A DNA stretch of 64,000 bases from Odontocerum albicorne (Eukaryota; Arthropoda; Insecta; Trichoptera; Odontoceridae), in contig OX463849.1 of NCBI GenBank assembly GCA_949825065.1, forward strand, positions 33,809,199-33,873,198, written 5' to 3'. The first letter of the stretch is position 1; each line of letters starts with the position of its first letter. Shown in pieces: positions 11,654-22,735 of this stretch. Under the pieces are notes generated by a model. It worked only from the letters and a program-made list of their open reading frames with translations. It was not told where the DNA came from and did not search any database. Position numbers and translations under genes: made by a program.

Positions 11654-12940
11654 TTAGGTCCTTACATATGAAATTGGCGTTTTGTTTGGGAGGAACATAA
11701 AGCTGATTTTTTTTTAATATAATATATTTATTTAATCAAAGTATGTACCATTGCTATCTATGCACTTTTGCCATCTCATAGGTAGTTCATCGATCCCTTT
11801 ACTAAAAAAACCATTCGGACGGGAATCAATAAAATCTTTGAAGTCGGTTTGGACTGCCCCATCGGAGTTGAATTTTTTCCCTTGCAAGAAGTTATCCAAA
11901 TTTCGAAAAAAATAGTAATCTGTCGGGGCAAGGTCCGGAGAGTACGGTGGATGTCTTAGACATTCCAATTGAAGCTCTTCTAATTTGGTAGCCGTCTGTT
12001 GTGCAGTGTGTGGTCTAGCGTTATCATGAAGCAGCAGTGGCCTAGAGCGATTAACCAGCCTCGGTTGTTTAGCAGCTAGCTTTTCCATCATGGTTTGCAG
12101 TTGCTGACAATAGACATCTGCCGTAATCGTCTGGCCAGATTTAAGAAAGCTGTAGTGAACGACACCAGCACTAGTCCACCAAACGCTCACAAGTAACTTT
12201 TTTGGAGTCAATTTTCGCTTGGGGCATGGTTTGGCTGGTTCGGCAGGGTTCAGCCATTGCGATGAGCGCTTCCGATTATCATACAGGATCCACTTTTCAT
12301 CACAGGTAATGATTCGATTCAAAATCCCTTCATTATTGTGCCGGTTGAGTAATGCAACGCAACAGTCAACGCGCGTTTGTTGATTTGCTTCACTCAATTC
12401 GTGAGGTACCCACCTTTCAAGCTTTTTCACCTTCCCAATTTGCTTCAAGTGGATTAAAACAGTTTTATCACTAACACCGCAGCCTGCAGCTAACTCGGAC
12501 GTGGTTTGCGATGGATCCGCTTCCACAATAGCCTTCAATTCTTCATTATCAACTTTGGTCTCCGGCCGTCCACGGGGCTTGTTCTGCAGGTCGAAATTTC
12601 CAGAACGAAAACGTTGGAACCAAAAACGCACTGTGTTTTCTTTTGCGGCACCGTCGCCATACACATCATTAATCTTTCGAGCCGTTTCTGCAGCACTGGT
12701 GCCACGGTGGAACTCGTACTCGTAAATAACGCGATATTTCAAGTATTCCATTTTGTAAACTGAGTGACGCAAAGAAAAAAAACAATTGAGGAAAAAACAA
12801 ATGAATTATAATTTTCGAAACACAAATACTTGAGTAAATAGCTGTATAAATTTGAATTTGGAATTCCTAACCAAAGAGAAGATATTTGAGATCAAAGTTG
12901 CCAGTACGGCAAAACGCCAATTTCATATGTAAAGACCTAA
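11654..12940 (-). mobile_element. complete mariner transposon, copy 1
   Basis: The 1287-bp element has 31-bp terminal inverted repeats starting TTAGGTCCTTACATATGAA (left, 11654-11684) and matching in reverse complement at 12910-12940 with a single difference. It is flanked by TA at 11652-11653 and 12941-12942, the mariner target duplication. It carries one intact transposase gene on the minus strand. Intact ends, exact TSD and an open gene suggest a recent insertion. It lies between two repeat G copies (11055 and 12960). Confidence 0.95.
11732..12751 (-). CDS. mariner transposase, full length
   Basis: This gene encodes a 339-residue DDE/D transposase of the Tc1/mariner superfamily. It cuts and rejoins its own element at the terminal inverted repeats in the nucleus, inserting at TA. 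The start is the ATG at 12751: the frame extends seven codons further upstream, but only to a TTG. The N-terminal ~110 residues carry the two helix-turn-helix regions that bind the TIR. The linker motif WVPHEL is at residues 114-119. The catalytic triad is D151 (in TCDEKW), D243 (in LLHDNARPHTA) and D278 (in YSPDLAPTDY). There are 34 residues between the last two, i.e. the DD34D signature of true mariners, and the length is close to the usual ~345 residues. No stop or frameshift is visible, so activity is plausible but untested. A damaged sister copy is at 61947-63223. The subfamily is not resolved. Confidence 0.93.
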   Translation of the reverse strand: MEYLKYRVIYEYEFHRGTSAAETARKINDVYGDGAAKENTVRFWFQRFRSGNFDLQNKPRGRPETKVDNEELKAIVEADPSQTTSELAAGCGVSDKTVLIHLKQIGKVKKLERWVPHELSEANQQTRVDCCVALLNRHNNEGILNRIITCDEKWILYDNRKRSSQWLNPAEPAKPCPKRKLTPKKLLVSVWWTSAGVVHYSFLKSGQTITADVYCQQLQTMMEKLAAKQPRLVNRSRPLLLHDNARPHTAQQTATKLEELQLECLRHPPYSPDLAPTDYYFFRNLDNFLQGKKFNSDGAVQTDFKDFIDSRPNGFFSKGIDELPMRWQKCIDSNGTYFD

Positions 12941-12959
12941 TATGATATAAAAGTAAAAT

Positions 12960-13240
12960 AAATTAATAATATATTTATTGATAACAATACAGTAAGCACA
13001 TGCATATTCTGTAAATAAATATCATATACATACTCGTATATGTTAAGGAAATCGAAAAGAAAATATATTTAAGAGAGAAGCTATCAACGGCCTGGGCTCA
13101 ATTTCAAAGCATCCTCGCAACTGAGATATACTCTCGTCAATAGGTGGGCGAGCCCGGCCATAAGGACGTCATATTTTTTTCAGCTTACACCCATGTACAC
13201 ATATATTATAATGTAATACACAAAAATAAGCAGTAACACA
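12960..13240 (-). repeat. repeat G copy 2
   Basis: In antisense it starts with 'tatttattgataacaata' and contains 'tttaagagagaagctatcaa', 'gggctcaattt', 'ggcgagcccggccata' and 'tttttttcagcttacaccc', matching the other copies in order. Confidence 0.75.
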
Positions 13241-13444
13241 ACAATTATTGAAAATATGATATATGAATGCGTATATACGCATAAAACCCCAAATTCATTG
13301 CCAGAGAAAAGAGAAAAAAACCAAATACTCCTCGATGACTCGTTGATTCAATGCTTGAATTCTATCTTACTCGGTGATATTGGGTTCATTTCTTGATGAA
13401 ACGAAAACCAGGATCACTATTTGTTGCTTCGTAAATGGCCTTTT

Positions 13445-13600
13445 AGCATATATATTTTTTATTACACTTTCGTTTTATAAAATACAACCTGATGGATTAA
13501 TTGTCATGTGGCAATGTCTTTCAACTAATCAGAAATATATTAAAGAGGTCTCAAGTGAAAGATACACTGTCACCCTTTTTAATAAAATTGTGCATAAATG
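13445..13600 (-). repeat. SINE-B body fragment
   Basis: Carries 'acactttcgtt', 'acaacctgatgg', 'tgtggcaatgtctttcaac' and 'aagtgaaaga' in the order of the family body on the minus strand. The tRNA-like head is lost. Confidence 0.6.
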
Positions 13601-13624
13601 AGATTTGAATCCGTTAGATGTAGC

Positions 13625-14594
13625 ATGAATGAATTATAAAAGGTTTATCTTTTATTGTTGTTTTGTGGTTGTTTTGCGAACCGCGTAAAAATACCAGTAT
13701 TAACAGACATATCCAGATTATAGCAGATTGTTAACGTCAGCTATCACTACAATATAGACGGCTTGGTATGTAAAACGTTTATTTTCTTTCTGGGGATTTT
13801 GGGAACGAATTCAGATGGAACTGAGAAAAAAAATAGTAATGTGCAAAAACGGGTCCCAGTGTGTTTAAGTGTTCGACAGCAAGGTTGTTATCTCTCGAAG
13901 TGTGTTAACATTACCAACACTTACGACGACGGATACTGAGTTAAGTTTATACTTCAGTGATGAAGAATCAATTAAACGGGATCGAAAAAAAGTATTGCCT
14001 CACAATATCGCAAGTACCGCATGAATTGATTAATTCAAAAATATATACTCTAAAATAAAAGTTGAATCACAGGAAAATAATAAAAATATGAAATTTGTGA
14101 CGGTACATAAAGCTGTACTTATAAAAATTGGACAATAAACAGAGACTCGGTTTAAAAGCAATTCACATGAACGCAATTAAACGTTTATGTTTATCCTGCA
14201 ATTGTTTGGAAGTCAAAATAAATTTCCGGACTCATTAATAATTTTATGTGAAATCATTTTGAATATGGTTTTATCTCCCAATTGTACCGGATTTAATGTT
14301 CTCAGCGCTTCATGTGTTTACGACCCCTGCAGACGTGTGTTCAATCATACGTTCACACTTGTGATTATGTATATATATAATACATTCTAGGGTTGTTAAG
14401 GCTTATATACTCGTACTTTAAGTTTATATAATTCTTAAGCGCAAGGAATCAATTTTAGGACCTTTGTTTGTAAAAAAATATAAATTAAGAATTTTGCTGA
14501 TGAGATATTGATTTGTCTATGTTAACTAAATGTAGTTGAAGCCATTAAAAAAAGCAACAGGCGCTAGAAAAAATCTCTTTGATTTTGTATAAAC
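13625..14594. other. no recognised feature
   Basis: A+T-rich. The short frames present have no recognisable content. Confidence 0.45.
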
Positions 14595-14800
14595 CGATTC
14601 AAATTAGAACATTTAACAATAAATTATTGTGTTATCCCTTCTACCAATTACATAAATCCCTTCTACACTTGCTTCTATATCCTAATTTAAGGCTCTCTTC
14701 AGGGTGAATGACCTAGGTTTGTTAAGCCAACACTGTGTAGGTCAGACTGGTGTTATGTTATTACGAACCACCCACATCGAAAGTGTGTGTGGTTTATTGA
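14595..14800 (+). repeat. foldback family I, diverged copy
   Basis: Starts with 'acatttaacaataaatta' and continues through 'ggctctcttcagg' and 'gtttgtta' to 'aaccacccacatcgaaagtg'. This follows the left arm and loop of the palindromic element at 33631-33929 in order. The right arm is absent or unrecognisable. Confidence 0.6.
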
Positions 14801-15258
14801 CGTAAATATTTCAATTTTAATTAATTAAACATTTTTTTATAAATTTGACAGTAGTAATATGCAAAGAAAAATGTTAAAGAGGTGTTAAATATTATTCATT
14901 CTTTGGTGACTTATTATTGTTTTGTTTTTGGTTATTTAATCTTTTAAAATTCATTGTTTTATATGTGAAACAACAAAGTAATTTATCGTTAAATATGGAG
15001 TACCATAAAGTTTAAGTCGAAACCTTTGATAATTTAGAATTAAATTATTACAAGAAGAAAATATATGATAGTGGAAAGTCGAATCAAAAGTAGTGAAAAT
15101 AACAAATTGTAAATAAATTATGGAATTATAGAGAAAGTGTATAGAAAAAATATTTGGGAATTATTCTGGTTAAATTTTATTATAAAACTGAAAAAAAACA
15201 ACTAAAAAATGAGGAAAAAATTCATTTCTCTGTAGAAGTAAAAATACATTTTTTCCAA

Positions 15259-15357
15259 ATTCAGCCAAATTAATATATAGTATAACACAATTAAATTCAG
15301 CCAAATTAGTATGTAACACAATTAAATTCAGCCAAATTAGTATATAACACAATTAAA
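15259..15357. repeat. tandem repeat, 31-36 bp unit
   Basis: Three head-to-tail copies of a unit beginning 'ttcagccaaattag' and ending 'aacacaattaaa'. The first is 36 bp long because of a 5-bp addition. Confidence 0.8.
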
Positions 15358-15364
15358 GCATCAC

Positions 15365-17120
15365 ATTAAAAGTGAATGAAACTAAATTCAGGAAACTTCC
15401 AATTCTACAGAACAAAGGAGTGAGGACTATTTTATAAATTAATTAAATACACAAGAATGAAGGATGTATTTCGTAAACTAGACATGTGCTCGGTAAAACA
15501 ATACATAGTTTTACATTTTTTCTATATCGTAAGATACATATAATTTGTTGGTAAAGTACACCTTAAAAGGTGTGGTGATAACAAGTAGATCCATAATTAC
15601 CCTACGAGAAATTCAGATGACTTTTGACTACCAAAAAATAATAAAATGTCAAAATAATTTATACTACAAACGTATTAATTTTTTAAAGATGTGCCAAAAA
15701 GTATTAAAGAAGCTGAGAGCATTCAGACTTTTTGTTGTTTATAAAAGTTAATGTTTTTGATTTTTTTTAGACCTATGAATGTATTTAATGGGAACACGAC
15801 AGTGATTACGTAAACGCTTAAGTGTTTTAATTAAAACTGGCTTTTAATGATAAAATAGCATTATCACACAGTTAAATACTAACGAATAATTAAAAAGTTT
15901 AATGATTAATCAAAAACGGCAGTGTTTTAAAGCATTAAAATTTGAAGATAGCGTTTATAACCATCCATAGTAGGTCTGGGAAATGAGTGTCAGGAAACGC
16001 AAAAAGACATTTTGTTTGAACATGTTTAATGTGAATGTTTTACAAGTTGGGAAATGGCGACTTTTGCAAGGGTAATCCGTGTGCAGCACCCGGAGAAGAC
16101 AACTTTTTAATAGCAAATTAACACAGAATTAGCAACCCTCTAATAAACAACGGCTGTGTGTGGGGATAATAAAGTCGAAGGACTGATGACTGCGTCATTA
16201 GATTCGTCTGCAAATTGCACGTTGTCTTTATAATCTCTTTTCTAAAAATGTAGGTTTTCGTTTAATTTTTTTTATATCTGGGCAAAAAATTAAGTCACTA
16301 AGTATACTTAAGTCATTTCCTTAAATATTTAAAGGTAATGAAAATCGATATTATAAAATTTGTTATACATTAATTTAACATACCTCTTTCAAGCTTTTTT
16401 TTTTGTTTTTGTAAAATTATGGTAACGACGTTTAGCCTAAAAAAACAAACATGATTGTGATCACAGATTAAGAAAAAAAATTGCAGATATCGTCTTTGAT
16501 GTATTCTAGGTAAATTTATAGAAATTTTTGAACTTGTATCACATTTTCATAAAAACATTATGTGGCTGGAAATATTGAAAAATGTTACTAACAGAAATAA
16601 AATTTCAATAAAGTAAATATAATACTACTAAATTATATTATTTGAAGCTGTTATATTAAGACACAACCGAAAAGTTTACAAAATAATTGTGAAAAATAAG
16701 TTACTATACTTTAATATAATAATTGGGAGAAATATGTATTAGAATATTTAAATTCAGTTGAAAAAGGCAAAAAAAAAATATTTTGATCTTAATCTAACAA
16801 TATTTCAAACTTTTTTACAACGTTGTTAGCAATGTGAAATGGGCAATAAGTTTTTCGGAATTTGAAAAATCCCTTTGCTATATGATATATATTTTTAAAT
16901 TATTATTTTATAATAGGTTCAAGATGCTTTAACACACATATCCAATATTTAATTACATTCAATACAAAATATACTATTACAAAATTTAAAGTTAGAGTCA
17001 TTTCAAGTTTAAAAAAAGATCCATTTTTAAAACTGTATCTTAAAAATAAAGCTTATAACTGAAAAACAAACAAAAATTATTGAAAGTTGTTTTTGATATA
17101 TTTCTGATAAATATTTAATT
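15365..17120. other. no recognised feature
   Basis: About 1.75 kb of very A+T-rich DNA with many homopolymer A and T runs. No ORF, TIR or repeat partner was found here. Confidence 0.5.
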
Positions 17121-17124
17121 TTTT

Positions 17125-17345
17125 ATTTAACACTTTTATTGCAAATATAATCTGGTGGGCTTATTGTCAGATGGTAATCTCTTCCAACCAACCAGACAAA
17201 AGTAAATGAAGCAAGTTATTGTACTTGGTTGCATAAATCATTCAATTGACTATCCATCCCCACGAAATTCATAAACACATACGTGAGCATATGCCCACGA
17301 ACCCCAAACAGACAGACCATCACCCGAACATAAATACATGTTGAG
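17125..17345 (-). repeat. repeat J (SINE-B-related), copy 1
   Basis: The first ~80 bp match the SINE-B 3' region ('ggtgggcttattgtcagatggtaatctcttccaacca'-like, in antisense). They are followed by a different body: 'cataaatcattcaattgac', 'catccccacgaaat', 'atgcccacgaacccca'. The copy at 49700-49915 has the same composite structure, so this is a distinct family or subfamily. The open frame it creates (17216-17542, minus) looks incidental. Confidence 0.65.
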
Positions 17346-17785
17346 TAAAATTGATATGGGTCGAAATGTTCGATATTTTTACCAAACTCCGAAAAATCAA
17401 TTAATAATGTCGTTATTAAATCTTCGTTAGATGTAACTTTATTAAAACAATAATGCATAAATCTGTTACCACGACATTTTTTATTTGTAGTTACCACGAC
17501 ATTCATTACGTAGTCTGATCTCAAGTTTTCTTTAAGTGCCACCTTGAAACTACCCCATATGATATATAAAATCGAATAATGAGAAACTTATTTTCGTAAG
17601 TATTTGTAAACTCAGTTTGGGAAATGAATGGTATGAAAAAACAAGGTGAATATTAAAAAAAATTAATAAAAGGCCTGCTGGTGTTTAAAATAGTCTAAAA
17701 ATGATCAGTGTAACTTTTTCCTTTTTATCATCCCAAGTCTGTTAACTTCCTTAACTGTGTATTTTAGTGAGATTAAGTTTCACAT

Positions 17786-18560
17786 ACATAAATGTCTTCC
17801 CCTTTCGGGGAAACCGGAGAGTCCCAGTCTTTCCTATCACACATTGTTCACCTCTTCCATATTCATACTCTTTTTAATACAACTCTTCTCTCTCTGTCAT
17901 CCTGTCCCTCATATCTGAAGATGGCGGCAGCCGTCGATGACCCTTTTAATGGTCTCCTTCTGTCTGGACCTGTCCCGGGTCGATCGGAGAGCATCCGATA
18001 TTGAAAATCCTGTCGCAGTCCTGATCAGGTCACTCCATCTGTTTGGGGATCTTCCTCGAGATCTCGTTCTTTCGACGCTTCCGACGACCACAAGTTTCTC
18101 CAGGCTATTCGGCTCTCTTATCATGATGTGGCCGAAATACTGCAGGACACACCGCATACACAATGTCGAGAGGCGATCCTTTGTTTTCAGCTCAACTATA
18201 CAACTCCTACAATTTCTTTAACTTCTTTGTTTCTTTCTTTCAAAATATCATTCACTTGATCCAACCATACTTTATTTGATATACCACTTACATTTGCACT
18301 ATATATCTTTATTTTGTTAGTCTTTCTTTAATCATTCTTTCTACATGCCCAAACCCTCTCAGAGCTCTCTCCTTCATCTTAATCGATACATCAGCCTTAG
18401 AATCACATTCATCCCTAATCATTTCATTTCGTATTCTGTCATAAATTGTATACTATTATATCCCTATGTATTCTACTTAGAGCACGTGTTTTTACAGCAT
18501 TAATGTCAACTCCTTTAATTCTTTTCAAGGTCCACGTTGGCCTCTTATTCACAGAAAAAA
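17786..18560 (-). repeat. LINE-alpha copy interrupted by LINE-beta
   Basis: LINE-alpha sequence occupies 17786-17886 and resumes at about 18197, running to ~18560 with the FGHVERM-coding region in antisense ('acatgcccaaaccctctcag'). The gap between is filled by a LINE-beta fragment. The resumed sequence starts with the same ~10 bases (a/tatacaactc) that end the left part. Confidence 0.75.
17887..18196 (-). pseudogene. LINE-beta reverse-transcriptase tail inserted in LINE-alpha
   Basis: The minus strand reads VLQYFGHIMIREPNSLEKL, then RSRGRSPNRWSDLIRTATG, then ISDALRSTRDRS. This is the standard C-terminal tail of this non-LTR RT group, after the RT domain and carrying no catalytic residues. 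It is 5'-truncated, as LINE insertions usually are, and flanked by an ~10-bp near-duplication of LINE-alpha sequence (about 17876-17886 and 18197-18206), consistent with a target-primed insertion. The frame is mostly open but short of any complete protein. Confidence 0.8.
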
Positions 18561-18564
18561 GAGA

Positions 18565-19424
18565 ATATTTCCATACTTATTAAAACCATTTCACACGTAT
18601 ATAATATTTAAAAGTTTAAAAATTTAAAACGTTATTCTTTTATATCAGATATTGACGAAATACCATAGCCAGAATAAATAATCTCTCTTATACTCGTAAG
18701 AACCGCCAAATATACAAGCGAACTAAATTTTATTCAAAATGTAACCCTTTCACGATGCACTAACACAAGTAATACTTAAGCGTGTTGATTTTTCCAAAAT
18801 CTCCCCCTCGATGTAGGGGGAAATTGACATTAAAACAATGCTATGAAATTCAACATTAAGACTTGACGAAAATTACAGGGCAAATGTAATTGTGGTACTG
18901 CGCATTGTGCGTCTTCCCCTACTGATCCATCCTGTTTATGTTCTGTACTGTATCCCGTTTTATCGGCTATTCATTCATATAAATAAAATATTTTATTATG
19001 GAGGAGACTCCTAGTAAGGTGCAGACATTCGATACGCTCCCTGAATCAGGAGGTAGAACAGTTTCCGGAAGCTGGTTATGTCCGAAGTAAACTTGAGGGG
19101 GATATCATAGATGTTATGGGAATCGTGATGTGAAGAATTGTAGATGGATTCGATGGTTGCTGGGAGATACACAAGGCAAACATAAAATTATTGAAAACGA
19201 TAACAATGAGAGAGTTTTAATAAACTGTTTCGAAATAAAATTATCCAAAAAAAATTTACACTTCTTTGGATTTTTTAAGTAGATTTGGAAATATTGGAAA
19301 ACTGAGAATGATTGTTCTACAAAAATCTTCAAGTTTTTATTCTTGTTTAATTATTTCGAAAAATGTATATATTTAAGCGATAAAAGCAACTGTTTAAAAT
19401 ACACACATACTATTATGTTAAATA
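18565..19424. other. no recognised feature
   Basis: A+T-rich. Nothing could be identified. Confidence 0.45.
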
Positions 19425-19665
19425 AATGGTGTCCCTGCGGCCGGGCTCGCCCTATTAATAGGGTATATTAATAGAGCCGGGCTCGCCCTATTAATAGCCC
19501 CCCCCCGGCTGTAGGGTGGTGTTGTGGGTTGAACCCAGCTTTTAATAGCTTCTCTCTTACATGTATTTTCTGCAGTTTATTTTGAGAAATACGAGTACTA
19601 TGTGCGATTTCGGTATGTATTTATATACTCGTATGTACACACTATGTTGCTATAAAAAAACCTAC
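19425..19665 (+). repeat. repeat G copy 3
   Basis: Sense-oriented copy with 'ggtgtccctgcggccgggctcgccctatta'-type text, a local duplication of 'ccgggctcgccctattaatag' and a C-run, then 'agcttctctcttacatgtat' and 'actatgttgctat'. The internal duplication around 19440-19500 is not in other copies. Confidence 0.75.
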
Positions 19666-19764
19666 ATTTATTTGAGTTAATCAGAGGTGGTATATGTGGG
19701 GTTTTTTTTCTGCCATTCCATAATTTTCTGTTTTTTTTTAATCTACATGTAACATACATATATA

Positions 19765-19990
19765 AGGATGTGGGCAGAAAAACAATTAATGTTATCGTGG
19801 CCGGGCTCGCCCTATATTAGTGGGGTGTATCTCAGCCGGGGGATGCTATGAGATAAACCCAGACCTTGAGACTTGTCTTTCAAATGTATTTTCTGCTATT
19901 TATCTTGAGATATATTAGCGATTTTGGAATGTATTTATATATGATACGGACATACTATGTTGCTATCAATAAAGCTATATTTAAATATAC
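19765..19990 (+). repeat. repeat G copy 4
   Basis: Sense copy: 'gtggccgggctcgcccta', 'gtatctcagccgggggatgc', 'tttcaaatgtattttctgc' and the 3' 'tgttgctatcaataaagcta' with an AATAAA-type end. It lies about 100 bp downstream of copy 3 in the same orientation. Confidence 0.75.
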
Positions 19991-20009
19991 AGAGATTACC
20001 TATCCATTT

Positions 20010-20480
20010 CTATCCATGTACACAGCTCTCACCATACATCTCGTCAACCATCGTCAATTATGACCTCCAGTTTCCCTAATACTTCTTACCTTATCTTCTT
20101 ATATTGTCTTCAACTTATTTGCGGATAACCTTTTTCAGTATGAATTGATTACCATAAAAACCCAACAAAATCTAGATTAGCTGATTCTCATTTGAAAGCT
20201 ATACTAAGATAATCAACAACAAACATGCTGCCTGAAATGGAAACATTGAGAGATGCTACAAAGCAGCTTCTTGATTATTTTTGAAATAATTGTAATTGAT
20301 TTATGTAATGAGAATTGTAAGAATAATTATCGATTTATAATAACATAAACATATCAAATTTATTTTTAACAGCATTTTAATTTTTTCTTGTCGTTTAACC
20401 CACGACAGCTTCTCTCAGACAGAGTATGATTTGTCCAGATAAAAAAATTGTTCATGTCTGGTTCAGATAATAATCACCGT
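20010..20480. other. no recognised feature
   Basis: A+T-rich spacer between repeat G and a minisatellite. Nothing identified. Confidence 0.4.
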
Positions 20481-20484
20481 AGTT

Positions 20485-20640
20485 TTTTACTTTGTACGAT
20501 CCCAAGAGTCCACGTTATTATTTTACTTTGTAAGATCCCAAGAGTCCACGTTATTATTTTACTTTGTACGATCCCAAGAGTCCACGTTATTATTTTACTT
20601 TGTACGATCCCAAGAGTCCACGTTATTATTTTACTGTGTA
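20485..20640. repeat. 36-bp tandem repeat, about 4 copies
   Basis: A unit 'actttgta(c/a)gatcccaag' + 'agtccacgttattatttt' repeats at 20489, 20525, 20561 and 20597. Because 36 is a multiple of three, a spurious open frame with a 12-residue peptide repeat runs through it. I see no reason to think it is translated. Confidence 0.85.
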
Positions 20641-21078
20641 TTTATTTAGTGACATTAAGCGTAACATAACAAAGAGTAGAATCTCTATACTTGTCATTTA
20701 GAATAAGTAGTTTTTCCTTTTGTATGACCATTATAAGTTTAAAACACAAAACAGATACGACATTTCATTTGATTTCCTCGTAAAGGATAAATATTCATCC
20801 CGCTACTTGTGCAGCGCAAACTCGTAAAGTTAAAAGCTTTGAAGGATTCTATGTATATTTTTTACTGCTCGCAATAATTTCCATTGTTTATTGTCAAATT
20901 TGTCATGACGAATCGGGGAATCAAGGGTTAAAACGTGTGCTTTTGTAAACTTGGAAAAATTTACAAATGCTTTGTTGATTAAGTTAGTAAATCAAGATGA
21001 CTTTACAAATTACTCGTATATGGTTATGCATTTCAGTCAATGTGTACTTTAAAGTGCGTGTTTCATGCCGATCAATCA

Positions 21079-21188
21079 GACAACTTTGTAACATTAAGGG
21101 ATGATAATTATAAGACAACTTTTTAACACTAAGGGATGATAATTATTAGACAACTTTGTAACACTAAGAGATGAGAATTATTAGACAA
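21079..21188. repeat. 35-bp tandem repeat, 3 copies
   Basis: The unit starting 'gacaactttgtaacact' and ending 'gatgataattatta' repeats at 21079, 21114 and 21149, with the next partial at 21184. Confidence 0.85.
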
Positions 21189-21234
21189 TTAAGTGAATAC
21201 ACAAGTGAATGGACATATATTTTCAATATTTAAT

Positions 21235-21400
21235 CTTTGGGGTGTATCTCGACTGGGGGGATGTTCTAAAATAAGCCTAGAGATTTTGATAACTTCTCTC
21301 TTCAATGTATTTTCATAGACATTATCTTGAAATATGTACGTAATTTTTGGATATATTTACGCACTATGTTGCTACCAATAAACCAATATTTATTTATTTA
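21235..21400 (+). repeat. repeat G copy 5
   Basis: Sense copy starting at 'ggggtgtatctcgactgggg' and ending 'tgttgctaccaataaacca' with a TATTTATTTA-like tail. It is 5'-truncated relative to copies 3 and 4, as expected of a retroposed element. Confidence 0.7.
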
Positions 21401-21404
21401 AACA

Positions 21405-22088
21405 CACGAAAATAAGGAAGTCCATAATTATCCCATTAGAAGTTGCGATGATTTTTGGCTTCCGAAAACCAAAGAGAAAAATATATTTATACGGTAGACT
21501 CTCGATAATTCGTGGGGGTAGGGGAATTGAACTTGATAAAAAAAGCCGGATAATATCCACCGAAAAAATCGAGAAAAATAATACAAAAAATTCAAAACTA
21601 TCCTACAAACATTTTTTTAAATACGACATAAATGAAGTTTATTTATCCTTTTGTTAACTTTTTTTATTAAATTATACTTAACGTATTTCACAACATTAGA
21701 TTGGGGTTAAAATTGACGCCACGACTCGAAAACTCACTTAAGAATACTAAAAAGGTGAAGAGAAAAATGCACGTAAAATTAGGTCTCACGGCTGTGTCAT
21801 ACGAAACAACAACATTTAGGATATAAAATAAGAATGAAAATAGTCAATACTAAATCAAACGCAATGCAAATATTATTTAAATTAACAATTTGTCGCGATG
21901 CGTCCGCCCTTTTGTATCAAAATTTAACTCTGTATGTACTACCGGTCGAAGATTAGTTCGCAATTTCGTCAGTTATAAATTACCAATATTTTTGTACATA
22001 TTATATAAAACAGTATATTTTCTTGTTCATATTATATTATGGAATGAAACAGCTGGTTTTAGTCGGTATCTCCATATCTGAAGTAAGA
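21405..22088. other. no recognised feature
   Basis: A+T-rich. The open frames at about 21448-21657 and 21890-22081 show no recognisable domain. Confidence 0.45.
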
Positions 22089-22089
22089 A

Positions 22090-22520
22090 TCTGGTACGAT
22101 AATGTCCACAAGAGTATTTTAGTACCACTTTTGATGTGTGAGATCGGAACGTGGTCGTGGGAAAGACTGAAAGGATTAATAATATAGAAATGCGTGCACT
22201 GAGAAAAATGTACGAGTTAAAAATCTATGATAAAATAAGGAATAAAATGAAGAGGGAGAAATGTTAACTTAAGGCTAATGTGTGGAATAAGATGAAAAAG
22301 ATCACTAAGAGATTGTTTGGGTACGTCGAACGAATGAGGGAAGTAAAATATGGTATAAGAAGACCAATGATCGTGTGATTGAATCAAGATAATACAATAA
22401 TATTTTGAAAGAAATGAAAAGTAAGAGGTAAGAGAAATCGTTCGACTATGAGTGAATGTGTAAGAGGCGAAATATGTGTGTCAAGATAGGAAAGTCTAAC
22501 TCAGTCTATCCCAGCAAAGA
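22090..22520 (+). pseudogene. LINE-alpha reverse-transcriptase tail
   Basis: The longest sense copy of this LINE tail. Across frame breaks the plus strand reads a GS/ERGRG-type connection, then RINNIEMRALRKMY, then KRLFGYVERM, and ends in the DNA segment 'gtgtcaagataggaaagtct' shared with other copies. The order EMRALR...FGHVERM...SAYP is typical of the region C-terminal to the RT domain in insect non-LTR elements. It contains several stops and cannot be functional. Confidence 0.75.
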
Positions 22521-22572
22521 AACAACGTGATAATGTGTATGTAAATAAACAAAGAAACAAACGATATAATGT

Positions 22573-22735
22573 GACGTGCATGGCTGCGCGGTAACGCATT
22601 GGACTTCCGTGCGGAAGGTCGTCGGTTCGAACCCCGCGCTGTGCTACTCCCCTCGAACGACACAACCACTTTATCCGCATACTGTTCGAGGGTATAAGGA
22701 TACCTATGACTTCGGTCATATCTTTTCTTTAACAA
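22573..22735 (+). repeat. SINE-A head and part of body
   Basis: A tRNA-like head with an A-box-like 'ggctgcgcggtaacgcattgg' region and a perfect B box GGTTCGAACCCC at about 22624-22635, then 'actcccctcgaacgacac' and 'ggtataaggatacctatgac'. The 3' half seen in the copies at 23443 and 51838 is missing. Confidence 0.8.

Noticed and set aside
12712..12772. Longer transposase start seven codons upstream of 12751
   Set aside because: The upstream in-frame codon is TTG, and the ATG at 12751 begins the conserved part of the protein.
17216..17542. 108-codon minus-strand frame partly matching a frame at 49706-49942
   Set aside because: The match covers only the part inside repeat J and follows from the repeat; the remainder has no similarity to anything known to me.
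20448..20669. Open frame with a 12-residue repeated peptide
   Set aside because: It is the by-product of a 36-bp tandem repeat (a multiple of three). Nothing else supports translation.
22576..22660. tRNA gene candidate with A and B boxes
   Set aside because: The same sequence recurs as the head of a SINE with a common body, and the acceptor stem does not pair.
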